A DNA stretch of 34,131 bases from Enterococcus lactis (GTDB lineage Bacteria > Bacillota > Bacilli > Lactobacillales > Enterococcaceae). Below are positions 27,559 to 33,741 of the stretch, in pieces (the first letter of the stretch is position 1; each line of letters starts with the position of its first letter). The stretch lies in NCBI RefSeq assembly GCF_015751045.1, contig NZ_BNJW01000026.1:1-34131 (forward strand). Reading direction: 5' to 3'. The notes under the pieces are model-generated. The model searched no databases and was not told where the DNA came from. It was given only the letters and a program-made list of their open reading frames with translations. The translations under genes were made by a program, and so were the position numbers.

Positions 27559-28155
27559 ATGACAACTTTTACTGACACTTTAAAAAATCGCCGTTCAATC
27601 TATCATCTAGGACGTAATGTTTCACTTTCTAATGAAGAATTGACAGCTTTGATCAAAGAAGCAATTAAAGAAAGCCCAACTGCTTTCAATGCTCAATCAA
27701 CACGCGCAGTTATTCTTTTCGGAGATGCACATGAAAAACTTTGGGAAATCACTGAAGAAGTACTTCGCCCATTGACTCCAGCAGAAGCTTTCCCAAATAC
27801 ACAAAACAAATTAGCTGGTTTCAAAAATGGTTATGGTACAGTATTATTCTTCAAAGATACTGACGTGGTAAAAGGTCTACAAGAACAATTTGAATTATAT
27901 GCAGACAACTTCCCAGATTGGTCAGAACAATCAAACGGAATCGCAACAGCGAACACTTGGGTAGCATTAGTTGATAAAGGATTGGGCGCAAACCTGCAAC
28001 ATTACAACCCAGTTATTGACGAAGCAGTTGCAAAAGAATGGAATATCCCTTCAAACTGGAAACTACGTTCACAATTAGTATTCGGTTCACCAGAAACACC
28101 AGCTGGGGAAAAAGAATACATGAACGATGCAGATCGCTTCCGTGTATTCGGATAA
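27559..28155 (+). CDS. Frm2-like nitroreductase family protein
   Basis: This 198-aa protein belongs to the Frm2/HBN1-like branch of the FMN-dependent nitroreductase superfamily. The N-terminal RRSIYHLG (phosphate of FMN), the central SPTAFNAQSTRAVIL and the GLGANLQHYNP segment are typical. It probably reduces nitro- or quinone-type compounds in the cytoplasm with NAD(P)H; the natural substrate is unknown. The start at 27559 is chosen because AAAGGAG lies 8 nt upstream; an ATG 33 nt earlier has no ribosome site. The promoter shares a palindrome with the HxlR/YodB-like gene, which fits a role in electrophile or quinone stress. A terminator follows. Confidence 0.88.
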   Translation: MTTFTDTLKNRRSIYHLGRNVSLSNEELTALIKEAIKESPTAFNAQSTRAVILFGDAHEKLWEITEEVLRPLTPAEAFPNTQNKLAGFKNGYGTVLFFKDTDVVKGLQEQFELYADNFPDWSEQSNGIATANTWVALVDKGLGANLQHYNPVIDEAVAKEWNIPSNWKLRSQLVFGSPETPAGEKEYMNDADRFRVFG

Positions 28156-28170
28156 TTTTACTTGAAAAAA

Positions 28171-28212
28171 ACAGAGGTTGTGACAAACATCTTGTCGCAA
28201 CCTCTATTTTTT
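28171..28212. terminator. Terminator after the nitroreductase gene
   Basis: AGAGGTTGTGACAA (28173-28186) pairs with TTGTCGCAACCTCT (28192-28205), with one G-T pair. A T run (ATTTTTT) follows on plus and another on minus, so it serves the convergent gene as well. It shares the TGTGACAA core with other terminators here. Confidence 0.87.
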
Positions 28213-28693
28213 ATTCTGGATCGATCATAATATCAATCTCCGCCTCATCGTTCAAGCGTTGGGACAAAAATGGAACTAATTCTTCTAATGATGCAGAAAA
28301 TTTCAGCATCGGTCCCCGCCATCCGTTTCGGAAAAAATTCATTTTTACAATTTTAGAACCTTTTGGTTGGTACAACACGATTTTATTGATTTCAGAAAAA
28401 GGAACACCTTTTTTATCAAAGCTATTCAAGACAAGCCCTTCTTCTGTAATTCCTCGACTGTCCAACAAAAAACTAATAAAAATCATCGCTGACAAAATCC
28501 CTTTTGCCAATTCATCTGCTGTAGGCTGGCTGATGAGTGTGTACCAAATGACTAGTACTACTAAGAATGGTATGACCAAGTAGACCCATCGATTCCGAAC
28601 AGTCCGATAAATAATTTCTTTTCGCACCAGCCAAAGAAATAAGAACATAACAACAACGAATAAAAACAATAGGACCGTAAAAAATGTTACCAT
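28211..28693 (-). CDS. Uncharacterised membrane protein
   Basis: This 160-aa protein was not assigned to a named family. The N-terminal half holds hydrophobic helices (about 3-22, 38-55, and a weaker one at 65-80). The C-terminal half (about 82-160) is soluble and alternates strand-like segments (GITEEGLVLNSFDKKGVPFSEI) before an amphipathic helix, resembling the PH-like tail of small enterococcal and bacillar membrane proteins of the DUF5673 kind. The assignment is weak. The ribosome site is poor (GAGGCGAG about 8 nt upstream). It is convergent with the nitroreductase gene and probably transcribed alone. Confidence 0.7.
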   Translation of the reverse strand: MVTFFTVLLFLFVVVMFLFLWLVRKEIIYRTVRNRWVYLVIPFLVVLVIWYTLISQPTADELAKGILSAMIFISFLLDSRGITEEGLVLNSFDKKGVPFSEINKIVLYQPKGSKIVKMNFFRNGWRGPMLKFSASLEELVPFLSQRLNDEAEIDIMIDPE

Positions 28694-28758
28694 GACAACT
28701 CGCCTCGCTTTTTCTTCACCTGAAAACAGGAAAAGAATACTGATTTACCTTCTCAAAG

Positions 28759-28800
28759 AAATTGGACTTGCAGCACGCCGCACGTCCAATTATTTTCTTT
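28759..28800 (-). terminator. Probable terminator of the 65-aa protein gene
   Basis: AATTGGAC (28760-28767) pairs with GTCCAATT (28784-28791), and an imperfect inner stem (TGC..GC) extends it. On the minus strand it is followed by TTCTTT. It lies directly after the stop at 28799. Confidence 0.6.
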
Positions 28801-28996
28801 ATTCAAATGTATCATATTTTGCAACAACCATGCTTGCTTTTTCATCTAATAACTCTTGATCCTCTGCAGCACATTGGGCAACTTTGACCACGGCACAGTT
28901 TGTCATTTTTGATACAACTTCACCAACGACCGTTTTTGTAAAGCCAATTGGTTTGCATGCATATTGTTCTCCTAAATTAATCATTTCTTCCGTCAT
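28799..28996 (-). CDS. Small conserved-looking protein of unknown function
   Basis: This 65-aa acidic, soluble protein has no signal peptide and three cysteines (in YACKP, TNCAV and AQCAAED). The middle (GEVVSKMTNCAVVKVAQC) looks beta-stranded, in the style of small KOW/SH3-like barrels, but no family could be named. The ATG at 28996 has AGGAGG 6 nt upstream; the preceding TTG is less well placed. A good promoter (29104-29132) predicts a leader of about 100 nt, which is long for such a small gene. It has its own terminator and is divergent from the C39-like peptidase gene. Confidence 0.75.
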   Translation of the reverse strand: MTEEMINLGEQYACKPIGFTKTVVGEVVSKMTNCAVVKVAQCAAEDQELLDEKASMVVAKYDTFE

Positions 28997-29103
28997 CAAA
29001 ATCCTCCTAAACTGCTGGAACTTTTCTCCATATTACAATTGCTATTTTTTGGAGATTTAACTATTTGATTTTTTGTTTACAGTCAAAAATCAACCTTACA
29101 GGC

Positions 29104-29132
29104 ATTATAGCGTACTGTTTTCGTTTTCACAA
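29104..29132 (-). promoter_or_regulatory. Promoter of the 65-aa protein gene
   Basis: On the minus strand -35 TTGTGA (29132-29127) and -10 TATAAT (29109-29104) are separated by 17 bp. The roughly 100-nt leader contains a GATTTTTG/CAAAAAATC hairpin and a TCTCCA/TGGAGA inverted repeat (about 29036-29066). Confidence 0.6.
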
Positions 29133-29250
29133 TTAAAACAGCTGTTGTATCTAGAAGAATTTTTTCTAAAATAATAAATAATATTCCTCAAAAACTGATT
29201 ATTTCTTACATATTTAAATAAAATACTTCCCTTCCCAATAAAAATACACT

Positions 29251-29256
29251 TATAAT
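29251..29256 (+). promoter_or_regulatory. -10 element of the C39-like peptidase gene
   Basis: A consensus TATAAT lies 34 nt before the ATG at 29291. The -35 is poor (TTCCCT with an 18-bp spacer), which suggests activator dependence or weak expression. Confidence 0.4.
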
Positions 29257-29290
29257 AGGAAAGATAAACAGCTGAAAAGGGAGATTTCCA

Positions 29291-30049
29291 ATGAAGAAAA
29301 AAACATTTAAAAAACTATTGTTTCTAGGAGGTACAGCTACTCTTTTATTAAGTGGTACAAGTTATTACCTACATATCCATTCTCCAGAACATACAATGAA
29401 TACTACACAAAAAAGTTCAACACAAAAAACGAAAAAAACAAAAGAGAAAGCAGAAGTTTTGCTAGATGTTCCATTAGAGAGCCAGTTTGACTCTCCTTCT
29501 CTAGAAAATGGCTGCGAGGTCACTTCGCTTTCCATGCTTTTATCTTTTTATGGTTATGAAACGACTAAAAACCAGTTAGCTGAACAATTGGATTACGTCC
29601 CTGTTTTCAATGCAGATGGGACTCATGGCGATCCTAATGAAGGATTTGTTGGAGATATCAGTGGCGGAGACTGGGCTATGGGCGTCTATGTCCCTCCTAT
29701 TGCCTCTCTTGCTCAACAGATCGTCCAAACGGATTATCATACTTTACCAAAAACAGATGCTCAACTAGATGATATCAAAAAAGCTCTATCTAAAGGAAAT
29801 CCTGTATGGACTTCCGTGACTATCAATTTTGAAGTCCCTGATGAAACTGATTTTATGACTTGGACAACAAACAACGGAGAAGTAAGAGTCACTCCACTTG
29901 TTCATGCTTGTGTAGTCACTGGATACGACAAAGAGAATATTTACGTCAACGACCCCTATGGCGTAAAAAATCGAGCAGTACCGATCAATGATTTTTCGGC
30001 CATTTTCACTGCAATGGGCGGACAAATGCTAACTTTGGAGAAAAGCTAG
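29291..30049 (+). CDS. Exported C39-like cysteine peptidase
   Basis: This 252-aa protein has an N-terminal signal anchor (MKKKTFKK, then a hydrophobic stretch to about 26). A Lys/Thr-rich linker (about 36-54) and a Peptidase_C39_2-type papain-like domain (about 56-250) follow. The candidate triad is Cys75 (ENGCEVTSL), His205 (VHACVVTGYD) and Asp221 (VNDPYG), all in the expected order and context. The substrate is unknown. Unlike bacteriocin-processing C39 domains it is not fused to an ABC transporter, so a role in wall or surface-protein processing is more likely. GGGAG precedes the ATG. It is followed after 60 nt by a TPR-like protein gene that may be co-transcribed. Confidence 0.85.
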   Translation: MKKKTFKKLLFLGGTATLLLSGTSYYLHIHSPEHTMNTTQKSSTQKTKKTKEKAEVLLDVPLESQFDSPSLENGCEVTSLSMLLSFYGYETTKNQLAEQLDYVPVFNADGTHGDPNEGFVGDISGGDWAMGVYVPPIASLAQQIVQTDYHTLPKTDAQLDDIKKALSKGNPVWTSVTINFEVPDETDFMTWTTNNGEVRVTPLVHACVVTGYDKENIYVNDPYGVKNRAVPINDFSAIFTAMGGQMLTLEKS

Positions 30050-30108
30050 TAATTAAAGTAAAAATCCCTTATACTCTAGATACCGAACCTTTGAAGGGAG
30101 CACAGATA

Positions 30109-30537
30109 ATGGAAAAATTCACTCATAAAAAAATGAATCCAAATGAAATTCCGATTATTTTTGTCCGTGACCGCAAAGGAAATGTTCAAGGTAAAGTTTC
30201 TATTAATGAGTGGAACGAACGGCGCAGACCTGCTACCCTCAATGAACTAGAAATCAAACTGTATCGTCAAGCTCTTGTCTATTATGGAGACCAAGAGTAT
30301 GGAAAAGCAATCGATTTATTAAAATTTCTAATCGCTCGAACAGAGTACACCCACTTTGAATATATCGAGCGTTTAGCAAACATTTACCATATCATGAATG
30401 AACCTGTCAAAGAATATCAGTTGCTTGACTCCGTCTTGTCAGTAGCAGAGCGGATTGCCCTTCCTGCTGGACTGGAAAAGAAACTGGTGCGTCGCCTTTT
30501 ACGAGTAAAACAACAACTATCTGATCAAGAAAAATAA
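30109..30537 (+). CDS. TPR-like protein of unknown function
   Basis: This 142-aa soluble protein has no signal peptide. The first 45 residues are basic and extended (IPIIFVRDRKGNVQGKVSINEW). The rest is helical and resembles a pair of tetratricopeptide-like repeats (about 52-82, ALVYYGDQEYGKAIDLLKFL, and about 86-118). The start at 30109 is chosen because AAGGGAG lies 9 nt before it; the six-codon extension upstream has no support. Such proteins usually mediate protein contacts. Neighbouring genes give no clear clue, and the promoter of the tRNA gene begins directly after its stop. Confidence 0.7.
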   Translation: MEKFTHKKMNPNEIPIIFVRDRKGNVQGKVSINEWNERRRPATLNELEIKLYRQALVYYGDQEYGKAIDLLKFLIARTEYTHFEYIERLANIYHIMNEPVKEYQLLDSVLSVAERIALPAGLEKKLVRRLLRVKQQLSDQEK

Positions 30538-30538
30538 C

Positions 30539-30566
30539 TTGCGTTTTTTTAGAAAAGTGCTATGAT
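30539..30566 (+). promoter_or_regulatory. tRNA-Gln promoter
   Basis: -35 TTGCGT (30539-30544) and an extended -10 TGCTATGAT (30558-30566) are spaced by 16 bp. They place the transcription start about 10 nt before the tRNA. Confidence 0.6.
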
Positions 30567-30582
30567 TATTTTGTTGAATAAA

Positions 30583-30655
30583 TGGGATGTAGCCAAACTG
30601 GTAAGGCACTTGACTCTGAATCAAGCAATTGTAGGTTCGAACCCTGCCATCCCAA
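30583..30655 (+). tRNA. tRNA-Gln (anticodon CTG)
   Basis: These 73 nt fold as a full cloverleaf. The 7-bp acceptor is TGGGATG/CATCCCA with the U1-A72 pair typical of tRNA-Gln. The D arm is GCC/GGC, the anticodon stem CTTGA/TCAAG has loop CTCTGAA (anticodon 30616-30618), the variable loop has 5 nt, and the T arm is GTAGG-TTCGAAC-CCTGC. CCA is not encoded. The CTG anticodon reads only CAG. It is a single-gene unit with its own promoter and terminator. Confidence 0.93.
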
Positions 30656-30683
30656 TTTGATGAGCTTGTTGATAAGAAATGAA

Positions 30684-30720
30684 CCCCTGAAAAAAGAATG
30701 ATCTTTTTTCAGGGGATTTT
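30684..30720 (+). terminator. Terminator after tRNA-Gln
   Basis: CCCCTGAAAAAAGA (30684-30697) and TCTTTTTTCAGGGG (30702-30715) form a perfect 14-bp stem with a 4-nt loop, followed by ATTTT. Confidence 0.88.
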
Positions 30721-30802
30721 GGAATATTTTTATTATTTATTATTTAGTTTACATAATCTTATTATAATCAACAATTAAATCTGTAGCGCTCATACAGTAG
30801 AT

Positions 30803-31174
30803 TTAGCCAATAATTGCTAATGCTTTTTCCGGAACTTTTTCTCTAGGAACTTCTTCATACGTTTCTATGTGTGCTCCTTTATTGCTGATTTTCAAATAAT
30901 GATTTTCTTTTAACACAGAAAGTCCATTAAATTCAATTGTTCGTTCTTCCCCATCGGCATTAGCAGCTTTTTGAACATACCTTGCCGTTCCATGTTCATT
31001 TACTTCCTCTGGTTTTTGTGTTTTTACATAGACCTCACCTTTTTCAACTAATGGATTTAGTTGGTCAAGTATACCAGGGATTTCCCCGTAACTTCCTTCA
31101 GTATAGTATTTCAGTCCAAATAGCAAAATACCACTAATCGCCGCCAATCCTATCAAATATTTAATCACTTTCAT
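30803..31174 (-). CDS. YxeA-family (DUF1093) exported protein
   Basis: This 123-aa protein begins with an uncleaved-looking signal or anchor (MKVIKYLIGLAAISGILLFGL). A beta-rich domain with the YxeA pattern follows: EVYVKTQKPEEV, GEERTIEFNG, LKENHYLKISNKG and YEEVPREKVPEKAL. Family members are small secreted or anchored proteins of unknown function in Firmicutes, often multicopy and near ABC transporters or stress genes; neither is adjacent here. AGGAGG lies about 8 nt before the ATG. Upstream (31234-31262) is an imperfect hairpin, CTAAGTTGGAGA/TCTCCTACTTTAG, that may be regulatory for this gene or its divergent neighbour. Confidence 0.85.
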   Translation of the reverse strand: MKVIKYLIGLAAISGILLFGLKYYTEGSYGEIPGILDQLNPLVEKGEVYVKTQKPEEVNEHGTARYVQKAANADGEERTIEFNGLSVLKENHYLKISNKGAHIETYEEVPREKVPEKALAIIG

Positions 31175-31389
31175 CTTTCTACCTCCTTGTTATATATCCA
31201 GTATATGGGGCAATTAGAGAAATTCCATCCGTCCTAAGTTGGAGATTTTTCTCCTACTTTAGAAGCGAGAAACAAGTGTTTTTTTAGCAAAAATGATCGT
31301 TATTTGATATTATGGTGATGTGGATAATTTAGATTTTCTCGCTTTATCCATGGAAAAAAATCAAGTTGATGGCAAAGGATGTGTTCAAA

Positions 31390-31578
31390 ATGAATCAAGA
31401 AGAATTATTTCAAAAAGTCAAGGAAATGATAAAAGGCGGCAACTTCGACGGCGCAAAACGATTTATCGAAGAACATAAAGAACAACTAGGTCCTTACAAA
31501 GAGAAAGCACAAAATCTTCTAAAAGACGTAAATATCGACAGTGTGAAAGACAAGTTCAAAAATCTATTTAATAAGTAG
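31390..31578 (+). CDS. Small helical protein, copy A of a local pair
   Basis: This 62-aa, Lys-rich, cytoplasmic protein is predicted almost entirely helical (MNQEELFQKVKEMIK, then DGAKRFIEEHKEQL, then a basic tail ending KFKNLFNK). It aligns without gaps over its first 41 residues to the protein at 32630-32821 with 13 identities, including A-K-x-x-I-E-x-x-K-E-x-L and A-Q, and both end with an FKxxF tail. The start at 31390 is preferred because AAAGGA lies 10 nt upstream; an ATG at 31369 lacks a ribosome site. Function unknown. The helix pattern is like half a TPR. A strong terminator follows. Confidence 0.75.
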   Translation: MNQEELFQKVKEMIKGGNFDGAKRFIEEHKEQLGPYKEKAQNLLKDVNIDSVKDKFKNLFNK

Positions 31579-31613
31579 GAATTTTCATTTCTGGAACACC
31601 GTTTGTCCAGAAG

Positions 31614-31656
31614 AAGGGACTGTGACACGACTTTTGTCACAGTCCCTTGTTTTTTC
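31614..31656 (+). terminator. Terminator after small protein A
   Basis: AAGGGACTGTGACA (31614-31627) pairs perfectly with TGTCACAGTCCCTT (31635-31648), followed by GTTTTTT. A smaller hairpin (CTGGA/TCCAG, 31591-31610) precedes it. Confidence 0.9.
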
Positions 31657-31669
31657 TGAATCATCCTTA

Positions 31670-31858
31670 CTAAAATAAGCGTGTCGGATCATAGTGATAA
31701 GTCACATTGCCGTTCAGCGATGCTTTTCCTACCACATATTTACGATTCTCCAATTTCAGCCATGCTTCTCGAAAAGCCATCAATTCTTCTCTTTTTACAT
31801 CGATTTTTTCGATTTTTCCATCAATCAAATCTTGGATAAGTTGTTCATATGGATTCAT
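31670..31858 (-). CDS. Small protein of unknown function
   Basis: This 62-aa protein has an N-terminal helix (NPYEQLIQDLIDGKIEKIDV), a charged helix (REELMAFREAWLKLENR) and a short beta hairpin (YVVGKASLNGNVTYHYD). No family was recognised and there is no signal peptide. The ATG at 31858 has GGAGG 7 nt upstream, which rules out the longer in-frame start. It begins 23 nt after the stop of the 87-aa protein gene and is probably co-transcribed with it from the promoter at 32173-32201. Confidence 0.7.
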   Translation of the reverse strand: MNPYEQLIQDLIDGKIEKIDVKREELMAFREAWLKLENRKYVVGKASLNGNVTYHYDPTRLF

Positions 31859-31881
31859 TTTTTTCCTCCATTTACTGTGAA

Positions 31882-32145
31882 TCAATAAGTTGTAAAAATA
31901 GGTTCATATGCCTTTTTAGTATCCAGATCTTCTCTGACTTTGACTGTCGTATAAATAATTTTTTCTACTGGGATACTATAATAACTACCTTCACCGTTAT
32001 TGAATCGGTGAACGTCTTTCTTTGCTAAAATACCATTGATTTTATTCGTCAGTACACGTTGTTCGACACTATTGCTTACAACATAGTAAATCACCCGAAT
32101 ATTATTGATTAAATGCAAATCGATTTCTAACACTACATGATCCAT
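31882..32145 (-). CDS. Small protein of unknown function
   Basis: This 87-aa soluble protein, MDHVVLEIDLHLINNIRVIYY at the start, is predicted beta-rich in its first third and ends with a Tyr/Thr-rich tail. No family could be assigned. The start at 32145 is chosen because GAAGGAG lies 8 nt before it; the frame stays open upstream but crosses the promoter. It heads a two-gene unit with the 62-aa protein downstream. Confidence 0.7.
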   Translation of the reverse strand: MDHVVLEIDLHLINNIRVIYYVVSNSVEQRVLTNKINGILAKKDVHRFNNGEGSYYSIPVEKIIYTTVKVREDLDTKKAYEPIFTTY

Positions 32146-32172
32146 GAAAATTCCACTCCTTCTTTCACTTTG

Positions 32173-32201
32173 ATTATAGCAATTTTCCCCTATAAATTCA
32201 A
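32173..32201 (-). promoter_or_regulatory. Promoter of the 87-aa/62-aa gene pair
   Basis: On the minus strand -35 TTGAAT (32201-32196) and a consensus -10 TATAAT (32178-32173) are spaced by 17 bp. The leader is about 20 nt. Confidence 0.65.
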
Positions 32202-32302
32202 AATCAATACATATTTTACTGGATAAATCCATAGAACTGCTTGCGCCTTCACGCACAAAGTGTTATTTTGTATCTTGGACTTTATTTATTGGAGGCAATA
32301 GT

Positions 32303-32560
32303 ATGATCGCGATCGGTCAGTTCGTTTTTTATATTCCTTTTTTTATTATGCTAAGCATTCTTTTCTATTACATAAAATGGACGAAAAAGAAGTTTTCAGT
32401 TTTACTGGCCTCTTTACCTGCCGTATATTTTACTTATCAGATTTTTTCTTTTAGACATTGGGAAACAACATCTGTATTAGTGATACACATCATCGAATTG
32501 ACGCTTGCAGTAGTTTTTCTAATCATTTGGATCTATTTTTTATATAAAAATCAGAATTGA
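32303..32560 (+). CDS. Small membrane protein of unknown function
   Basis: This 85-aa protein is almost entirely hydrophobic with three predicted membrane helices (about 3-24, 31-48 and 55-80), joined by short basic loops (KWTKKK). GGAGG lies 8 nt before the ATG. No family was recognised. It is followed by a bidirectional terminator shared with the convergent small helical protein gene. Confidence 0.7.
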   Translation: MIAIGQFVFYIPFFIMLSILFYYIKWTKKKFSVLLASLPAVYFTYQIFSFRHWETTSVLVIHIIELTLAVVFLIIWIYFLYKNQN

Positions 32561-32583
32561 ATCCTAGCAGTTTCAAAAGAAAA

Positions 32584-32629
32584 CGATTAAAGATCAGCAG
32601 AGATTTGCTGTATCTTTAATCGCTTTTTT
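32584..32629. terminator. Bidirectional terminator
   Basis: CGATTAAAGAT-CAGCA (32584-32599) pairs with TGCTG-ATCTTTAATCG (32606-32622) with a one-base bulge. A T run follows on plus (GCTTTTTTC) and a T-rich stretch on minus. Confidence 0.87.
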
Positions 32630-32821
32630 CTATTCTGTGATACCAAAAAAATGTTTGAATCGATGAAGAAGCGTTCCTTGTTTCAATTCTATAAATTCTT
32701 GTGCAATCGGATATTTTTCTTCCAAATTTTCTTTGTTCTTTTCAATCAGACTTTTTGCTTCTTCATATTTTTTATCTGCACATAATACTTTTACTTCCTG
32801 TAAAACTTTTCCTGCTTCCAT
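32630..32821 (-). CDS. Small helical protein, copy B of a local pair
   Basis: This 63-aa soluble, charged, helical protein is related to the product of 31390-31578. Ungapped alignment of the first 41 residues gives 13 identities, the shared core being A-K-x-x-I-E-x-x-K-E-x-L-x6-A-Q, and the tails share FKxxF. The central EEAKSLIEKNKENL reads like one TPR-type hairpin. No signal peptide. The ribosome site is GGGTGAGG just before the ATG. The two copies lie about 1.1 kb apart in opposite orientation, which suggests an old duplication. Function unknown. Confidence 0.75.
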   Translation of the reverse strand: MEAGKVLQEVKVLCADKKYEEAKSLIEKNKENLEEKYPIAQEFIELKQGTLLHRFKHFFGITE

Positions 32822-32923
32822 TTACCTCACCCTCTTGCCTTTTTTATGGCTTTAAGTTTGATTTAAGCTATACGCATTATTCTATATTCATCCCAAATAA
32901 CCTTTTTTCATTTTTTACTCCTC

Positions 32924-32971
32924 GAACCAATCAGTTTTCTAAAGACTGATTGGTTCATCTTTTTTATTTTT
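32924..32971 (+). terminator. Plus-oriented terminator without an obvious gene
   Basis: GAACCAATCAGT (32924-32935) pairs perfectly with ACTGATTGGTTC (32945-32956), followed by ATCTTTTTTATTTTT on plus. In the minus direction, which would suit the gene ending at 32964, the tail is GAGGAGTAAAAA without a T tract. No plus-strand coding gene lies between the previous terminator (32629) and here. Confidence 0.7.
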
Positions 32972-33284
32972 CATCCATTTTATGCTGCTCTTCTGCTAAT
33001 TTGTCTAATGCTTTAATGGATGTGACAGTTTTCGCATAATCATAGCTGTATAATTCTGTAAATTTATCAGGCAGAACAAACCACGCTGGATGGTAGCCGT
33101 TCGCAGTGATCGGGAATCCTTTGTCTTGTTGATTATCTCCATCCCACCTTACAGCAACACCTTTTTTTCCTTTCCACTTTATTAAAGCAATCGAGTATCC
33201 TTTTTTTGTTTGTGTGCCGTCTTCAATAATTGCTAAAATTTCTATTTTTTCTTTTGGTGCACGAACTTCTTGAGGGCGAACCAT
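32964..33284 (-). CDS. Small protein of unknown function
   Basis: This 106-aa soluble protein has a beta-rich centre (KIEILAIIEDGTQ, YSIALIKWKGKKGVAVRWDG, and an aromatic stretch NGYHPAWFVLPDKF). A charged C-terminal helix follows (about 88-106). No family was recognised. AGGGAGG lies about 8 nt before the ATG. It starts 22 nt after the stop of the universal stress protein gene and is very likely in the same operon, which hints at expression under stress or starvation but says nothing firm about function. Confidence 0.75.
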   Translation of the reverse strand: MVRPQEVRAPKEKIEILAIIEDGTQTKKGYSIALIKWKGKKGVAVRWDGDNQQDKGFPITANGYHPAWFVLPDKFTELYSYDYAKTVTSIKALDKLAEEQHKMDEK

Positions 33285-33306
33285 TTTCTATTCCTCCCTT
33301 ATCTAA

Positions 33307-33741
33307 TTACTTCACGACCAATACACTGCAAGGGGCATGTGAAACGACATAAGAAGCGGTCGATCCGACTAGTGCTTGTTGTATCGCTCCTTTTCCTGTC
33401 GCTCCCATAACGATCAAATCAATATTTTCTTGTCCAGGGATGACATTGGCAATCAAATTTCTTGGATCTCCAGTTTCAACTATTGCATGGATCTCAGCAA
33501 TGCCGAACTCTTTGGCATCATTGATTTTTTTCAGCATGGCTACTTCTGTTCTTTGTTTTTCATCTGCATAGATTTTTGAAAAGGCATAGGCACTATGGGT
33601 CAGCTCAACTTTGTTGATGATTGACACGATAAATAAGTGGGCTTCATTGTCCTTTGCTAAGTCAAGGGCTTCAGCGAACGCTTTGATCGATTGTCTTGAT
33701 CCGTCAACTGCTACCATGATGTTCTGGTATCTCTTACTCAT
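33307..33741 (-). CDS. Universal stress protein (UspA family)
   Basis: This 144-aa cytoplasmic protein has the complete Usp fold: N-terminal strand IMVAVDGS (about 8-15, with the Asp that contacts adenine) and the ATP-binding motif G-x2-G-x9-G-S/T as Gly113, Gly116 and Gly126-Ser (GATGKGAIQQALVGST). It belongs to the ATP-binding class. Roles in Gram-positives range from starvation to oxidative stress survival. GGAGG lies 9 nt before the ATG, and TACAAT on the minus strand (33770-33765) is a possible -10. It heads a probable two-gene operon. Confidence 0.93.
   Translation of the reverse strand: MSKRYQNIMVAVDGSRQSIKAFAEALDLAKDNEAHLFIVSIINKVELTHSAYAFSKIYADEKQRTEVAMLKKINDAKEFGIAEIHAIVETGDPRNLIANVIPGQENIDLIVMGATGKGAIQQALVGSTASYVVSHAPCSVLVVK

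Noticed and set aside
31234-31262. Rho-independent terminator between the YxeA gene and small protein A
   Set aside because: The hairpin lies between two divergent starts and has no T tract in either direction, so a regulatory role is more likely.
32873-32910. Short minus-strand gene starting MKKGYLG with a GAGGAG ribosome site
   Set aside because: It stops after seven codons, and no longer alternative exists in that frame.
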